A program made the translations under genes and the position numbers. From NCBI GenBank assembly GCA_938045315.1, contig CALINM010000138.1, forward strand, positions 1-15,150: 15,150 nucleotides of DNA, read 5' to 3'. How positions within the stretch are numbered: the first letter of the stretch is position 1; every line of letters starts with the position of its first letter. Positions 1 to 8,803 of the stretch are shown piece by piece. The notes under the pieces are model-generated. The model saw nothing but the letters and a program-made list of their open reading frames with translations. It was not told where the DNA came from and did not search any database. The DNA comes from an uncultured bacterium (GTDB taxonomy: Bacteria > CALINM01).

Positions 1-3000
1 CCCTGTTTAGTTATTCTAACTTCGAACTGATATATTGTCCTTACAGTAAAAGTATCTTCTTTACCTCCTATGTTTAAGGTCAATTCTGTCTGTGTATCAT
101 ACTCCGATGCTGATAACTGCCTTACCCTAACCACATCTCCATTTAGCACAGTTCCATTCTCTTCTCTCCATGTATCATCATTTACTTTATACTCGCATAT
201 CACAGATGAACAGTTTTCTAACCTTATCTGAGTCGGGCTATTTACACCTTTTATTGTTATAGCATTTGACTCCACCATTGTGTTTACTTGTGCTAAAGTT
301 ATATCTTGAAAATTAAATGCATCTGGCTCCATATCTTCTATGAAGCATTTACCCGATGTGTCTGAGTTGTATATGGCTGTTATCTCTCCTATGGTTAGCG
401 ACCTATTGTAAATAGCAACTTCATCTATTACCCCCTCGGCAAATTCTATCACTTGATTATTATTCTGATAATACCTACCACCTATCACTAACCCACTACT
501 ACCACCATTTATTGTAATATCACCAATATTAACAACACCTTTTGACTCACCATTTACATAAAACCTCATCTCACTACCATTTCTCACTACAGCTATGTGA
601 TACCATTCGCCAGCATTTAATATAATTTCTTCTGAATTAAAATCAGTATAAGGATAGCCTTCACCATCATATATGGCAAAATTCAACCTTCTACCATTGC
701 CCCAAAAGGGATGTGAACCATACCCAAATGCCCAAAGCTTATAAGCTCCATCTGCCTCACTTCCTGATGAAATTAACCGCATAACTTTATTTGGATCTGG
801 TGTCTTAACCCAACCCTCTATAGTAAAATCTTCTCTGCCAAAATCCCATACAACATTGTGTGCAACTCTAATGTAATCATCTACACCATCAAAATTAAAC
901 CCATTGTCAACTTTACCACCAGTAAACATTAACCCATTCGCCCCTACACCATGCCCTATACCTACACTATCATAACTATTTCCTTCACCACGCCACCAAG
1001 AAACCATATCGTTTGGTGGCGCACTACATGGCGTACATCTTCCACCACTGCCAGCATTATAGATATTTTGTATTTCCTCTGAATCCAAACTTCGATCATA
1101 AATTAGGATTTCATCTATTGCACCATAGAAACTATTTCCACCAAAGTTAGTTGTATAGCCAACTCTAAAAGGATTGGATGTAGAAGAAATAGTGTTTCTA
1201 TCTGTGATGCCTTCTAAAATCCCATTTATGTAAATGTATATTTTATCAACAGTAGCTGATAAAGCAATGTGATACCATGTATTTAGATTTATTTCTGTGT
1301 TGCTTTCCCAATTATAGTTTGGATCCCAGCCCATTATACCCTCGAGTCTTAATTTTTTGTTATGAATTCTTATATCCCAGCCTAATCCTGCGTCTGGATT
1401 TGATTTTCCCATTACATACATATTCCCCAATAAAGACCTATTATTTATCCAGAACTCTATTGTGAATGGATTTGAACCAAAATCACCAATTGATTGATTT
1501 GTTACTTCTAAATAATTGTATGGCACGGAAAATGAAAAAGCATGTTTTACCTTTCCTAACTCAAAATTTATCCCATAAGTATTAAAATTTTCGTTGGATA
1601 TACTATCTTTAGCATTGTTATCTCCTCGAAGCCATAAAGCCATCCCATTTGGTGACTGAATACATTGAATAGGTAAAAAAAATGCAGACACTTCACAATC
1701 TTCCGTTATAATTCCAGTTTCATATGTGAAATCCAAAAAATTTTGATTATAATTTCGCTGTTGCAATCCACCACACCCTGATACCATATTGAAATAAAAC
1801 CCCTCATTCGCATAGCCAGTAATTGTCCTTGTATCACCATAACTTACTGTGAGATTTGACCCATTTGTTATGTAGCCATTTGTAGTGTTTGTATTGATTG
1901 TAAAAGTTTTTAAATCAAATTTTCCAGTTAAATAGGAGTTATCATTTATGTTAAAAATACAGGGATTGGATGTACATGATGATGCTGAACCGTGCTTATA
2001 ACTCCATTCGATAAAATTAGAACTTATATTTGGAGTCGCCATAACAATAATCTGAGTTCCCTGATCGGGATAACATATACCTGTATCACCAGACCATAAT
2101 ATATTGCAACCAGATACGTTAATATCACCTGTCCCACTTCCTGTTTTTAATACAGTTAAATCATAATATATATTTGCCTGACCACCTTTTACCGCCCAAA
2201 AATTGTTATATGTAGAATTAGATTTGGCATAATTAACTGTTAATCCACTCCAGATAATTACTGACCAAGCTTCACTATTTCTGTAACTATTCGTTGAAGA
2301 AGTCCAGTAACCATAATTTTGAACATTTGTAAATCCCTGTGTGTTTAGCCAGTTTGCTGAATTAGTGTGCCCAGCATTTATTAAACTAAGAAGTTCATTG
2401 ATGTTTGGAAGTCGCCAATCTCCAGCCTGTGAGCCATCAGAAAGTCCACAATATCCATCCATTAGACCATTTGCTAAGCTTAATGCGTTTTCCCAATTTA
2501 TCTGACCATAACAACCCGCATTTTTTAACCATATAAGTCCCGTTAAATTATCAGTTATTGTGCCATTACCATTATCAGTAAACCTTGGAGACGGCCATGA
2601 AACACCAGACATAAACTCCCCATCCTGACCAGTATTTATACAGCTAATCTGTGTTCCCGCATCATTGTAACAATTTGTCTGTCCAGTTTTTGGTATATTA
2701 GTAGGATAATTAGGGTCAGAGTTGTGAAATTGTCCTAATCTTACAGGCAAAACATATTTATTTTCCCATTTTAGTTCATAAAATACATAACCATAATACA
2801 ATGACAAATAGTAAGCATAGTTTTTGCTTAACTCATTACTTGTTGCAGTCCAATAATCTGGTTGAATATTAATAAAGGGATGTCCTTCTAACAGAGCAGT
2901 ATTATTTTTTGAATAATCAATCAGACTTTTTAACTCATTTTTGTTAGGAAGACGCCAATCAGTATATCCAGCTCCACAATTAGAATATGTCCCATCATTT

Positions 3001-3350
3001 ATACCTTTAATAAAATTAAGAGCACGCTGCCAGCTTACCATCCCAGTACCAGCATTTTGATCAAAAGAAGGATAAGATGAACCTATACAATTTGCATCCT
3101 TCAACCACATTAGTCCTGTGAGATTATCCATTATTGTACCATCATTATTATCGGTAAACCTTGGAGAAGGCCAGCTAACACCACTACGCCAGTGAGCATC
3201 TTGCCCTGTCCCTGAGCAAGATATTATACTCCCCGAAGCATCAAAACACAAAGTTTGACCAGTTCTTGGAATTTTAACCACCTGGGAAAAAGAAAATTCA
3301 ACAGAAAAGAATACAAAAAACAAAAAAATAAAAATTTTGGTTGATCTCAT
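1..3350 (-). CDS. Large exported surface protein with Lcl/DUF1566, InlB-like and LamG domains (3' end beyond window)
   Basis: The frame is open from the ATG at 3350 to the left edge, giving 1116 codons with no stop, so the gene is cut by the window. GGAG lies 8 bases upstream of the ATG. Residues 1-22 form a signal peptide (basic start, Phe-rich core, cleavage likely near FSFS-Q). Two Lcl/DUF1566 modules follow, about residues 27-206 and 219-390, each with the lead-in IPxTGQTxC, then RFTDNxxGTI, DNLTGLxWLK and GDWRLP/TDWRLP. Residues about 397-558 resemble divergent InlB B-repeats. Two LamG/concanavalin-like domains span about 570-765 and 782-995, each ending in an IDE(I/V)xIYxRSL motif. A beta-rich unit containing SNAITIKGVNSP spans about 1009-1105. 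Known family roles are carbohydrate or surface binding, so I infer a secreted or cell-surface adhesin-like protein. Ligand and anchoring cannot be seen because the C-terminus is missing. Confidence 0.88.
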   Translation of the reverse strand, partial: MRSTKIFIFLFFVFFSVEFSFSQVVKIPRTGQTLCFDASGSIISCSGTGQDAHWRSGVSWPSPRFTDNNDGTIMDNLTGLMWLKDANCIGSSYPSFDQNAGTGMVSWQRALNFIKGINDGTYSNCGAGYTDWRLPNKNELKSLIDYSKNNTALLEGHPFINIQPDYWTATSNELSKNYAYYLSLYYGYVFYELKWENKYVLPVRLGQFHNSDPNYPTNIPKTGQTNCYNDAGTQISCINTGQDGEFMSGVSWPSPRFTDNGNGTITDNLTGLIWLKNAGCYGQINWENALSLANGLMDGYCGLSDGSQAGDWRLPNINELLSLINAGHTNSANWLNTQGFTNVQNYGYWTSSTNSYRNSEAWSVIIWSGLTVNYAKSNSTYNNFWAVKGGQANIYYDLTVLKTGSGTGDINVSGCNILWSGDTGICYPDQGTQIIVMATPNISSNFIEWSYKHGSASSCTSNPCIFNINDNSYLTGKFDLKTFTINTNTTNGYITNGSNLTVSYGDTRTITGYANEGFYFNMVSGCGGLQQRNYNQNFLDFTYETGIITEDCEVSAFFLPIQCIQSPNGMALWLRGDNNAKDSISNENFNTYGINFELGKVKHAFSFSVPYNYLEVTNQSIGDFGSNPFTIEFWINNRSLLGNMYVMGKSNPDAGLGWDIRIHNKKLRLEGIMGWDPNYNWESNTEINLNTWYHIALSATVDKIYIYINGILEGITDRNTISSTSNPFRVGYTTNFGGNSFYGAIDEILIYDRSLDSEEIQNIYNAGSGGRCTPCSAPPNDMVSWWRGEGNSYDSVGIGHGVGANGLMFTGGKVDNGFNFDGVDDYIRVAHNVVWDFGREDFTIEGWVKTPDPNKVMRLISSGSEADGAYKLWAFGYGSHPFWGNGRRLNFAIYDGEGYPYTDFNSEEIILNAGEWYHIAVVRNGSEMRFYVNGESKGVVNIGDITINGGSSGLVIGGRYYQNNNQVIEFAEGVIDEVAIYNRSLTIGEITAIYNSDTSGKCFIEDMEPDAFNFQDITLAQVNTMVESNAITIKGVNSPTQIRLENCSSVICEYKVNDDTWREENGTVLNGDVVRVRQLSASEYDTQTELTLNIGGKEDTFTVRTIYQFEVRITKQ
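2181..3272 (-). repeat. Tandem duplication of the Lcl/DUF1566 module inside the surface-protein gene
   Basis: Residues from 27 and from 219 align with a constant offset of 192 over the first half of each module. I27-PRTGQT matches I219-PKTGQT, SGVSWPSPRFTDN recurs exactly at 56 and 248, and GLMWLK/GLIWLK falls at 79 and 271. The second halves diverge in length, but both carry DWRLPNxNEL and an aromatic YWT motif. This is an internal gene duplication, not a mobile repeat. Confidence 0.8.
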
Positions 3351-3466
3351 TCTTTGCTCCTTTTTCAATTCAATTAATTACAATACCGTTAGATAAGGCT
3401 TATGAAAGTCAAAAGGAAAGTATTAAAAAGGAAAGGCGAAGGAATGCAAAAAATCATTTTTACATG

Positions 3467-3495
3467 ATAATAACAAAATAAGACAAATATAGCAA
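3467..3495 (-). promoter_or_regulatory. Candidate sigma-70-type promoter of the surface-protein gene
   Basis: Read on the minus strand, TTGCTA (3495-3490) and TATTAT (3472-3467) are separated by exactly 17 bases. The -10 matches consensus at 5 of 6 positions and the -35 at 4 of 6. A start near 3460 would give an untranslated leader of about 110 bases before the ATG at 3350. The rest of the 3351-3566 gap is AT-rich, with no gene and no strong terminator behind prmC. Confidence 0.45.
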
Positions 3496-3566
3496 CTGAA
3501 AAATATTGTAATGATAGAATCTGCTAAAAAAGATGGTTAAGAATAAACTGATGAATTTATGTACTT

Positions 3567-4412
3567 TTACTTTTTTAAACAACCTCTTATAATTCTATCA
3601 TATCCATTCAAATCCTGTTTTACTAAAACTTCAAAACCTTTCTTCTTTCCATATTTTTTTATATATTCACCTTGAGCATTACCAATTTCCAAAAGAATAT
3701 ACCCCTCATCTTTAAGATACAACTTTGATTCTCTTATTATTCTTTTTAACGCCCATAACCCCTTTTCTTTTGACATTAAAGCCTCTTTTGGTTCTTTTCT
3801 TACTTCAGGCTCTGCAGCTAAATAATCGGATTTATTAAGATATGGTGGATTTGATATTATAAGATCAAACTTGGTATCCTTAAGGGGTTCGAAAAAAGCA
3901 CCCTTGAAAATTTTTACTTGTCCTTCCACATTGTGTAATTTTGCATTTTTTAATGTCAAATCTAAAGCTTTTTCACTTATATCGCAGCAATAAACAAAGC
4001 TTTTAGGAAAGAGCTTTGCAAGTGTTATACTTATTATACCCGTACCGCACCAAATTTCATAAATTTTTAAACTATCGTCTGTACCAAAAAGCATTTTTGC
4101 TTCATCAATCAAAAGTTCTGTTTCTGGCCTTGGGCAAAAAACACCTTTTTTAACTATAAATTTTTCACCATAGAACTCTTTTTCTCCAATAATGTAAGCA
4201 ACAGGTAATCTTTTTGATCTTTCTTTCAAATTTTGCAAATATTTTTGTTTCTCCCTTTCATTTAAAATATACTCAGGATGGGCATATAAATATGTTTTAT
4301 CTCTACCTATTGCAGACATTAAAAGAAGCTCAGTATCTAACTGGTATGTAAAAATATTTTTTTTCTTTAAATAGTTCTTACCATATATAAGTGCATCACG
4401 AATAGTCGTCAT
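3567..4412 (-). CDS. prmC: Peptide chain release factor N5-glutamine methyltransferase PrmC
   Basis: This SAM-dependent enzyme methylates the GGQ glutamine of release factors, whose gene lies directly upstream. At 281 residues it is family-typical. Residues 1-75 are the helical N-terminal domain that recognises the release factor. The signature NPPY is at 188-191 (ISNPPYL), and the SAM loop is at 119-125. CPRPETELL (93-101) is also characteristic. The ATG overlaps the prfA stop as ATGA, so the two are probably translationally coupled. One oddity is that motif I reads EIWCGTG, with Trp121 where the first glycine of the usual D/E-x-G-x-G-x-G normally sits; the other two glycines are kept. The Trp codon is TGG, one base from GGG. 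This is the last gene of the rho operon. Identity is secure; full activity is not proven. Confidence 0.93.
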   Translation of the reverse strand: MTTIRDALIYGKNYLKKKNIFTYQLDTELLLMSAIGRDKTYLYAHPEYILNEREKQKYLQNLKERSKRLPVAYIIGEKEFYGEKFIVKKGVFCPRPETELLIDEAKMLFGTDDSLKIYEIWCGTGIISITLAKLFPKSFVYCCDISEKALDLTLKNAKLHNVEGQVKIFKGAFFEPLKDTKFDLIISNPPYLNKSDYLAAEPEVRKEPKEALMSKEKGLWALKRIIRESKLYLKDEGYILLEIGNAQGEYIKKYGKKKGFEVLVKQDLNGYDRIIRGCLKK

Positions 4413-5479
4413 AATTGCTGGTTTTTCAGCGCTTCTGCCTGATAATATGTAATAAGAGCATCTATTATCTCATCCAGATCTCCATCCATTATCATATCAA
4501 TCTTATAAAGCGTAAGATTTATTCGGTGGTCAGTTACTCTTCCCTGGGGGAAATTATAAGTTCTTATTCTTTCACTTCTATCACCCGTCCCAACCATACT
4601 TTTCCTTAAACTTGCCTGTTCCTGCTCTTTCTCAGATCTTATTTTTTCAAGAAGTCTTGCTCTCAAGACCTTCATTGCCTTTTCTTTATTTTTTATCTGT
4701 GATTTCTCATCCTGACATTGAACAACTATGCCCGTTGGCAAATGAGTTATTCTAACTGCAGAATAAGTTGTATTAACGCTTTGCCCACCAGGCCCTGAGG
4801 AGCAAAAAGTATCTATTCTTAAATCTTTTGGATCTATCTTAACATCCACTTCTTCCGCCTCTGGTAGAACTGCAACTGTTACAGCAGAGGTATGAATTCT
4901 TCCTTGAGATTCTGTTTTAGGAACCCTTTGAACCCTGTGTACCCCAGCTTCATATTTTAATCTACTATAAACTTTATATCCCGAAATCAAGGCTATGATC
5001 TCTTTTAATCCTCCGATTCCAGTTTCGCTCTTATCTATTATCTCTACTTTCATCTTATGCCTTTCTGCGTATCTTGAATACATCCTAAAAAGATCAGCAG
5101 CAAATAGAGCTGCTTCTTCTCCCCCTGTACCAGCTCTTATCTCAAGAAAGACATTTTTCTCATCATTCTCATCTTTGGGAAGTAATAAAATTTTAAGTTG
5201 TGTCTCCAGCCTATTCCTTTCTTCTTCAAGTATTTCCAGCTCTTCTTTAGCTAATTTTTTCAGTTCATCATCTTTCTCATTTTCCAGTATCTCCTCATCT
5301 TCAGAGATCTTCTTAATAACATCTTTATACTGTAAATAAGTATTTACAATAGGTTCTATCTCTTTCATTTCCTTTGAATATTTCGTATAAAGTACATTAT
5401 TATTAATAACCTCTGGTGAGGTAATCTGACTTTCAAGATTTTTATATTTCTCTACTACAGCATCCAGTTTCTCAAACAT
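4409..5479 (-). CDS. prfA: Peptide chain release factor 1 (RF1)
   Basis: RF1 reads UAA and UAG at the ribosomal A site and triggers peptide release. The 356-residue length is normal. The order is a helical N-terminal domain (about 1-110, with an acidic coiled-coil stretch at 60-95), then [15 protein letters not shown] (116-130), the codon-recognition PxT element as PKT at 187-189 in [10 protein letters not shown], and the catalytic GGQ at 231-233 in [10 protein letters not shown]. The tail [14 protein letters not shown] is typical of RF1/RF2. PxT rather than SPF marks it as RF1. The ATG at 5479 has GAGGA upstream at suitable spacing. It starts 11 bases after the DUF1385 gene and overlaps prmC by 4 bases, matching the common prfA-prmC pairing in which PrmC modifies this GGQ. 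Confidence 0.96.
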   Translation of the reverse strand: MFEKLDAVVEKYKNLESQITSPEVINNNVLYTKYSKEMKEIEPIVNTYLQYKDVIKKISEDEEILENEKDDELKKLAKEELEILEEERNRLETQLKILLLPKDENDEKNVFLEIRAGTGGEEAALFAADLFRMYSRYAERHKMKVEIIDKSETGIGGLKEIIALISGYKVYSRLKYEAGVHRVQRVPKTESQGRIHTSAVTVAVLPEAEEVDVKIDPKDLRIDTFCSSGPGGQSVNTTYSAVRITHLPTGIVVQCQDEKSQIKNKEKAMKVLRARLLEKIRSEKEQEQASLRKSMVGTGDRSERIRTYNFPQGRVTDHRINLTLYKIDMIMDGDLDEIIDALITYYQAEALKNQQL

Positions 5480-5490
5480 ACATGTCCTCT

Positions 5491-6342
5491 TTATCGTTCC
5501 AGAGCTTTAAAAGCATGAATAGCAACCTCAACTTGATTTATATCTGGCTCTTTCGTGGTTAATTTTTGTAACCACAATCCTGGCAAGAAAATTAACTTAA
5601 TAAAGGGAACTTTCTCCAGTTTTAATAATTCATAAATAAAACCACTTATAACAGGAAATGCGACAAGCCTCAAGGTGATCTTCCCATAAATGTTTTCTGT
5701 TTTGAACAAAGAAAAAAATATAATGCTTATTAAAATAACCAATATTAAAAAACTTGTTCCACACCTTGGATGAAACCTGCTATATTTTATAACCTTCTCT
5801 GGTATTAGTTCTTCTCCATTTTCATAAGCACTGATTACTTTGTGTTCAGCTCCATGATATTGAAAAACTCTTTTGATATCTTTCATAAAAGATATTGCCA
5901 CCAGATAGATAAGAAAAAAAACAATGCGTATTATACCTTCGTATAAATTAAACCAAACCTGCCTATTCAAAAATGGTAGATATACTTGTGAAAAATGTGT
6001 CACATAAAAGGGTAGAAGAAAAAAGAAAAAGATTGTAAATGCTATTGCTATAATTGCTGAAAAGGCAAATAATAAAGAATCTTTTTTCGTATTTTCTCCA
6101 CCTTCCAACACATTAACAGAAAATTTTAATGCTTCTATACCCAGAATTAATAGAGAAAATAATTGAAAAAAACCCCTTACAAAGGGCATTCTAAACAAAA
6201 AGATTTTTTTTGAATTTGGTATTATCTGTTTTTTCTTTATTACTATACTTCCAGCTATATCTCTTACGGCAACAGCCATGGATTTTTCGTTTTTTAACAT
6301 TACTCCTTCTAAAACCGCCTGACCACCAATTTTCGGTATCAT
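5491..6342 (-). CDS. DUF1385/YqhQ-family integral membrane protein
   Basis: This is a 283-residue membrane protein of the family often found beside prfA and prmC; its biochemical role is not established. The family signatures are clear: [10 protein letters not shown] at 6-15, QYHGAEHK at about 161-168 and [10 protein letters not shown] at about 189-198. Hydrophobic segments lie at about 54-73, 88-115, 131-150, 198-214 and 224-240, suggesting four or five membrane passes with the HGAEHK and HPRCGTS motifs in a loop between them. Conserved His, Glu and Cys in that loop could bind a metal, but that is inference. The start overlaps the thyX stop (ATGA), so expression is probably coupled to thyX. 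Confidence 0.9.
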   Translation of the reverse strand: MIPKIGGQAVLEGVMLKNEKSMAVAVRDIAGSIVIKKKQIIPNSKKIFLFRMPFVRGFFQLFSLLILGIEALKFSVNVLEGGENTKKDSLLFAFSAIIAIAFTIFFFFLLPFYVTHFSQVYLPFLNRQVWFNLYEGIIRIVFFLIYLVAISFMKDIKRVFQYHGAEHKVISAYENGEELIPEKVIKYSRFHPRCGTSFLILVILISIIFFSLFKTENIYGKITLRLVAFPVISGFIYELLKLEKVPFIKLIFLPGLWLQKLTTKEPDINQVEVAIHAFKALER

Positions 6343-7031
6343 ATACTTAAAAGCTCCTTTTTTACTTCAAAGGATTTACCACAACTCATTTTACCTTCAG
6401 GGCATCTTGTTCTTATACATTCAGGGCCTGCATTACAAAATATGTTTGGGGCAATCTTTTTTACCTCTTTTAGCATTAATTTTGCCATCTCTCTTATTTC
6501 CCACTGGGCTCGTCTACATAGCCTTAATGTAAAAAAATGGAGAAGCTCCCTTGCATTCATAGTAACTATTATTTTTGTTTCTGAAGCATTTGGTAGTACA
6601 TACCTTGCATCTTCTTTATGAATACCCTCTTCAATGAGCTCATCATATACTTTTTTCGTAAATAAAACAGCATCTTCGTATTTTTTAAGCAGTTTTTTGT
6701 TTTTTTTTATGGACTCTGGAATAATATAATCAAAATTATCACCAAAAGTTACATATCTTTGACTTTGTTGAGAATATGAAGCAATCCTGTGCCTAACTAA
6801 TTGATGAGAACAGACCCTCGAAATCCCTTCTATCCCAAAAGTAAAAGAGGCATGTTCAAAAGCAGAAAGATGCCCACTTTCAGAAAGCTTCATTATCATC
6901 TCTCTCGCTTTATTTTTAGTAATTGCTTTCTTTAAATCTGAAATATTAGAAGGAAAATAACACAGCCTACCAGCCCTTGCAACAACTTCTTCCGGTTGCC
7001 CAGTGCAGGCAAGAAGAACTACTCTCAGCAA
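6339..7031 (-). CDS. thyX: Flavin-dependent thymidylate synthase ThyX
   Basis: ThyX makes dTMP from dUMP using methylenetetrahydrofolate and FAD/NADPH, without the dihydrofolate by-product of ThyA. The diagnostic ThyX motif RHRxxSxxxxSxRY is complete at 80-93 (RHRIASYSQQSQRY). FEHASFTF (58-65) and RELLHFFTLRLCRRAQWEIR also fit the family. The C-terminal tail carries several cysteines (GPECIRTRCPEGKMSCG), as in many ThyX proteins. The reading frame has no ATG near its start. TTG at 7031 with AGGA 8 bases upstream is the best start, because the conserved beta-strand begins at residue 3. It lies 3 bases after the rpmE stop and overlaps the next gene. It supplies dTMP, while NrdD in the same window supplies deoxynucleotides. 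Confidence 0.95.
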   Translation of the reverse strand: MLRVVLLACTGQPEEVVARAGRLCYFPSNISDLKKAITKNKAREMIMKLSESGHLSAFEHASFTFGIEGISRVCSHQLVRHRIASYSQQSQRYVTFGDNFDYIIPESIKKNKKLLKKYEDAVLFTKKVYDELIEEGIHKEDARYVLPNASETKIIVTMNARELLHFFTLRLCRRAQWEIREMAKLMLKEVKKIAPNIFCNAGPECIRTRCPEGKMSCGKSFEVKKELLSI

Positions 7032-7034
7032 ATG

Positions 7035-7235
7035 CTATTTCCTATTATACTTTTTGTTAAACTTCTCTATCCTACCAGCTGAATCTATATACTTCTGCTT
7101 ACCTGTATAGTAGGGATGACAACTTGAACAAATGTCTACATGTATCTCCTTTTTAGTTGATGCTGTTTCAAAGGTATTTCCACAAGCACATTTGACAATC
7201 GCCTTACCATATGGTGGATGAATATCTTTTTTCAT
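7035..7235 (-). CDS. rpmE: 50S ribosomal protein L31, zinc-binding type
   Basis: From the ATG at 7235 the product has 66 residues and begins [10 protein letters not shown], the classic L31 N-terminus. Four cysteines (C16, C18, C37, C40 in KCACGNTF and [11 protein letters not shown]) form the zinc site, so this is the C+ zinc-containing type, not the zinc-independent paralogue. The frame can be extended to a TTG at 7256, but AGGGAG sits 8 bases before the internal ATG and family length supports the shorter form. It lies 37 bases downstream of rho and 3 bases upstream of thyX, within the operon. Confidence 0.96.
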   Translation of the reverse strand: MKKDIHPPYGKAIVKCACGNTFETASTKKEIHVDICSSCHPYYTGKQKYIDSAGRIEKFNKKYNRK

Positions 7236-7272
7236 AATCAAAACTCCCTTTAGCAAAGTTTAATATTGAATT

Positions 7273-8673
7273 TTAATCCATTTTCCCCATATTTTCAAGA
7301 AATTCTTTGTTTGATTTAGTTAATCTTAATTTATCAAGTAAGAACTCCATGCTTTCAACTGGACTTAACTGTTGTAAAATTTTTCTGAGAAGCCAGATCC
7401 TTTGTAATTCAAAATTACTGACCAATAATTCTTCTTTTCTTGTCCCTGACTTATTTATATCAATAGCTGGAAAGATTCTTCTATCTGCTAATTTCCTATC
7501 AAGAACTAATTCCATATTCCCTGTTCCCTTAAACTCTTCAAATATAACTTCGTCCATTCTACTACCTGTTTCAATTAACGCGGTAGCAATAATTGTGAGG
7601 CTACCACCTTCTTCTATATTTCTGGCTGCACCAAAAAACCTTTTTGGCTTCTGAAGGGCATTAGAATCAACACCACCTGATAATACTTTACCACTTGCTG
7701 GAACAACAGTATTGTAAGCTCTTGCAAGCCTTGTTATGCTGTCAAGCAAAATCACCACATCCTTTTTGGCCTCAACAAGCCTTTTTGATCTCTCGATAAC
7801 CATTTCAGCAACCTGAACATGCCTTGAAGCAGGTTCATCAAAAGTAGAACTTACGACCTCACCTTTCACACTTCTTTGCATGTCCGTAACTTCCTCTGGC
7901 CTTTCATCAATGAGTAAAACTATAAGATAAATTTCAGGATGATTTTTCGTAATACTATTTGCTATGTTCTGTAAAAGAACTGTTTTACCTGTTCTTGGTG
8001 GAGCAACAATTAGCCCCCGCTGTCCTTTCCCAATGGGTGTCAATAAATCCATTATCCTCATAGAATAATTATCAGGATCAGTTTCAAGCTTTATCCTCTC
8101 CATTGGATATAGGGGGGTTAAATTATCGAAGAGGATTCTCTCTCTTGCCTGTTCCACAGGCATGTTATTTATTGTTTCAACTTTAAGCAATGCAAAATAC
8201 TTTTCTCCCTCTTTTGGTGGTCTTATTTGTCCAGATATCAACTCACCCGTTCTGAGATTAAATCTTTTTATTTGTGAGGGTGATACATATATATCATCTG
8301 GACCGGGAAGATAATTATAATCTGGAGATCTCAAAAACCCATAACCATCGGGTAGTACCTCAAGCACACCTTCTCCATAAATAATACCATTTTGCTCACT
8401 TTGGGCTTGTAGCATTGCGTAAATGAGCTCTTGTTTTCTCAAGGCATTAGCATTTTCCACATTCATCATCAAAGCCATCTGAGTTAATTCACTAATTCTT
8501 TTTTCCTTCAGTTCCTTCAAATTAATTCGTATGGGTTGGGGTTGTGAGTTTACTACAATATCTGGTTCACTTTCCTTTTCCTGAACCTCTGATGTTGTTT
8601 CTGAAGTTAATGTTGTTTCAGAAGCTTCTACTTCAAAACTTTCCTTTGTTTTTTCAACTTTTCTTCTTACCAT
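7273..8673 (-). CDS. rho: Transcription termination factor Rho
   Basis: Rho is the hexameric RNA-dependent ATPase that ends transcription at factor-dependent sites. The 466-residue protein has an acidic Ser/Thr/Glu-rich extension (about 6-45), the helical RhoN domain (about 52-92), the cold-shock RNA-binding domain (about 97-170, with [12 protein letters not shown]), and a RecA-like ATPase. Walker A is APPRTGKT at 224-231, Walker B VVILLD at 306-311, the Q-loop [11 protein letters not shown] at 331-341, and the arginine-finger region GSRMDE follows at 370-375. All catalytic motifs look intact. The ATG at 8673 has AGGTGG just upstream. The N-terminal extension is longer than in E. coli Rho, where the RhoN domain starts almost at residue 1. 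This is the first gene of the six-gene operon. Confidence 0.97.
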   Translation of the reverse strand: MVRRKVEKTKESFEVEASETTLTSETTSEVQEKESEPDIVVNSQPQPIRINLKELKEKRISELTQMALMMNVENANALRKQELIYAMLQAQSEQNGIIYGEGVLEVLPDGYGFLRSPDYNYLPGPDDIYVSPSQIKRFNLRTGELISGQIRPPKEGEKYFALLKVETINNMPVEQARERILFDNLTPLYPMERIKLETDPDNYSMRIMDLLTPIGKGQRGLIVAPPRTGKTVLLQNIANSITKNHPEIYLIVLLIDERPEEVTDMQRSVKGEVVSSTFDEPASRHVQVAEMVIERSKRLVEAKKDVVILLDSITRLARAYNTVVPASGKVLSGGVDSNALQKPKRFFGAARNIEEGGSLTIIATALIETGSRMDEVIFEEFKGTGNMELVLDRKLADRRIFPAIDINKSGTRKEELLVSNFELQRIWLLRKILQQLSPVESMEFLLDKLRLTKSNKEFLENMGKMD

Positions 8674-8774
8674 AAACCACCTTTAATCTATTTTTTAATT
8701 TTTAAGAACACTCTAATTTCTCACAGGATAATATTCCATATCTTGGCGGGTAACTTAATAAATAACTTAATTTT
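8674..8774 (-). other. Predicted 5' leader of the rho operon
   Basis: This gap between the predicted rho -10 box and the ATG holds no gene. A start near 8768 would give a leader of about 95 bases. Rho commonly represses its own gene by terminating in the leader, so the length would suit attenuation. I see no strong intrinsic terminator or known riboswitch fold in it, so that role is inference. Confidence 0.35.
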
Positions 8775-8803
8775 ACTCTATATTGCAAAATCAAAAATGT
8801 CAA
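8775..8803 (-). promoter_or_regulatory. Promoter of the rho-rpmE-thyX-DUF1385-prfA-prmC operon
   Basis: On the minus strand a perfect -35 TTGACA (8803-8798) and a -10 TAGAGT (8780-8775, 4 of 6 matches) are separated by 17 bases. The TGA inside the -35 hexamer (8802-8800) is also the stop codon of the upstream helical-protein gene, so the two functions share bases. Confidence 0.6.

Noticed and set aside
1-3350. Similar plus-strand text blocks (such as the recurring gtaaaccttggaga stretch) as a possible CRISPR or mobile repeat
   Set aside because: The similarity is explained by duplicated Lcl/DUF1566 protein modules in one open frame. There are no regular spacers, transposase or terminal repeats.
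3370-3412. TTGACT with a downstream TATTGT as promoter of the surface-protein gene
   Set aside because: The spacing is about 21 bases, too long for a sigma-70 promoter. The pair at 3467-3495 has better geometry.
3446-3470. Small hairpin (ATCAT/ATGAT) followed by a T run as terminator after prmC
   Set aside because: The stem is only 5 bases with a single G:C pair, too weak to call a terminator, and it lies about 100 bases from the prmC stop.
4995-5339. Plus-strand open frame rich in serine opposite prfA
   Set aside because: It is the antisense of the Glu/Lys-rich coiled coil of RF1, has no ribosome-binding site and resembles no protein. The same applies to the other plus-strand frames, including those opposite rho, GGDEF, nrdD, the kinase and the surface-protein gene.
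7236-7256. Longer rpmE starting at a TTG, adding seven residues
   Set aside because: The internal ATG at 7235 has a good ribosome-binding site and gives the standard L31 N-terminus and length.
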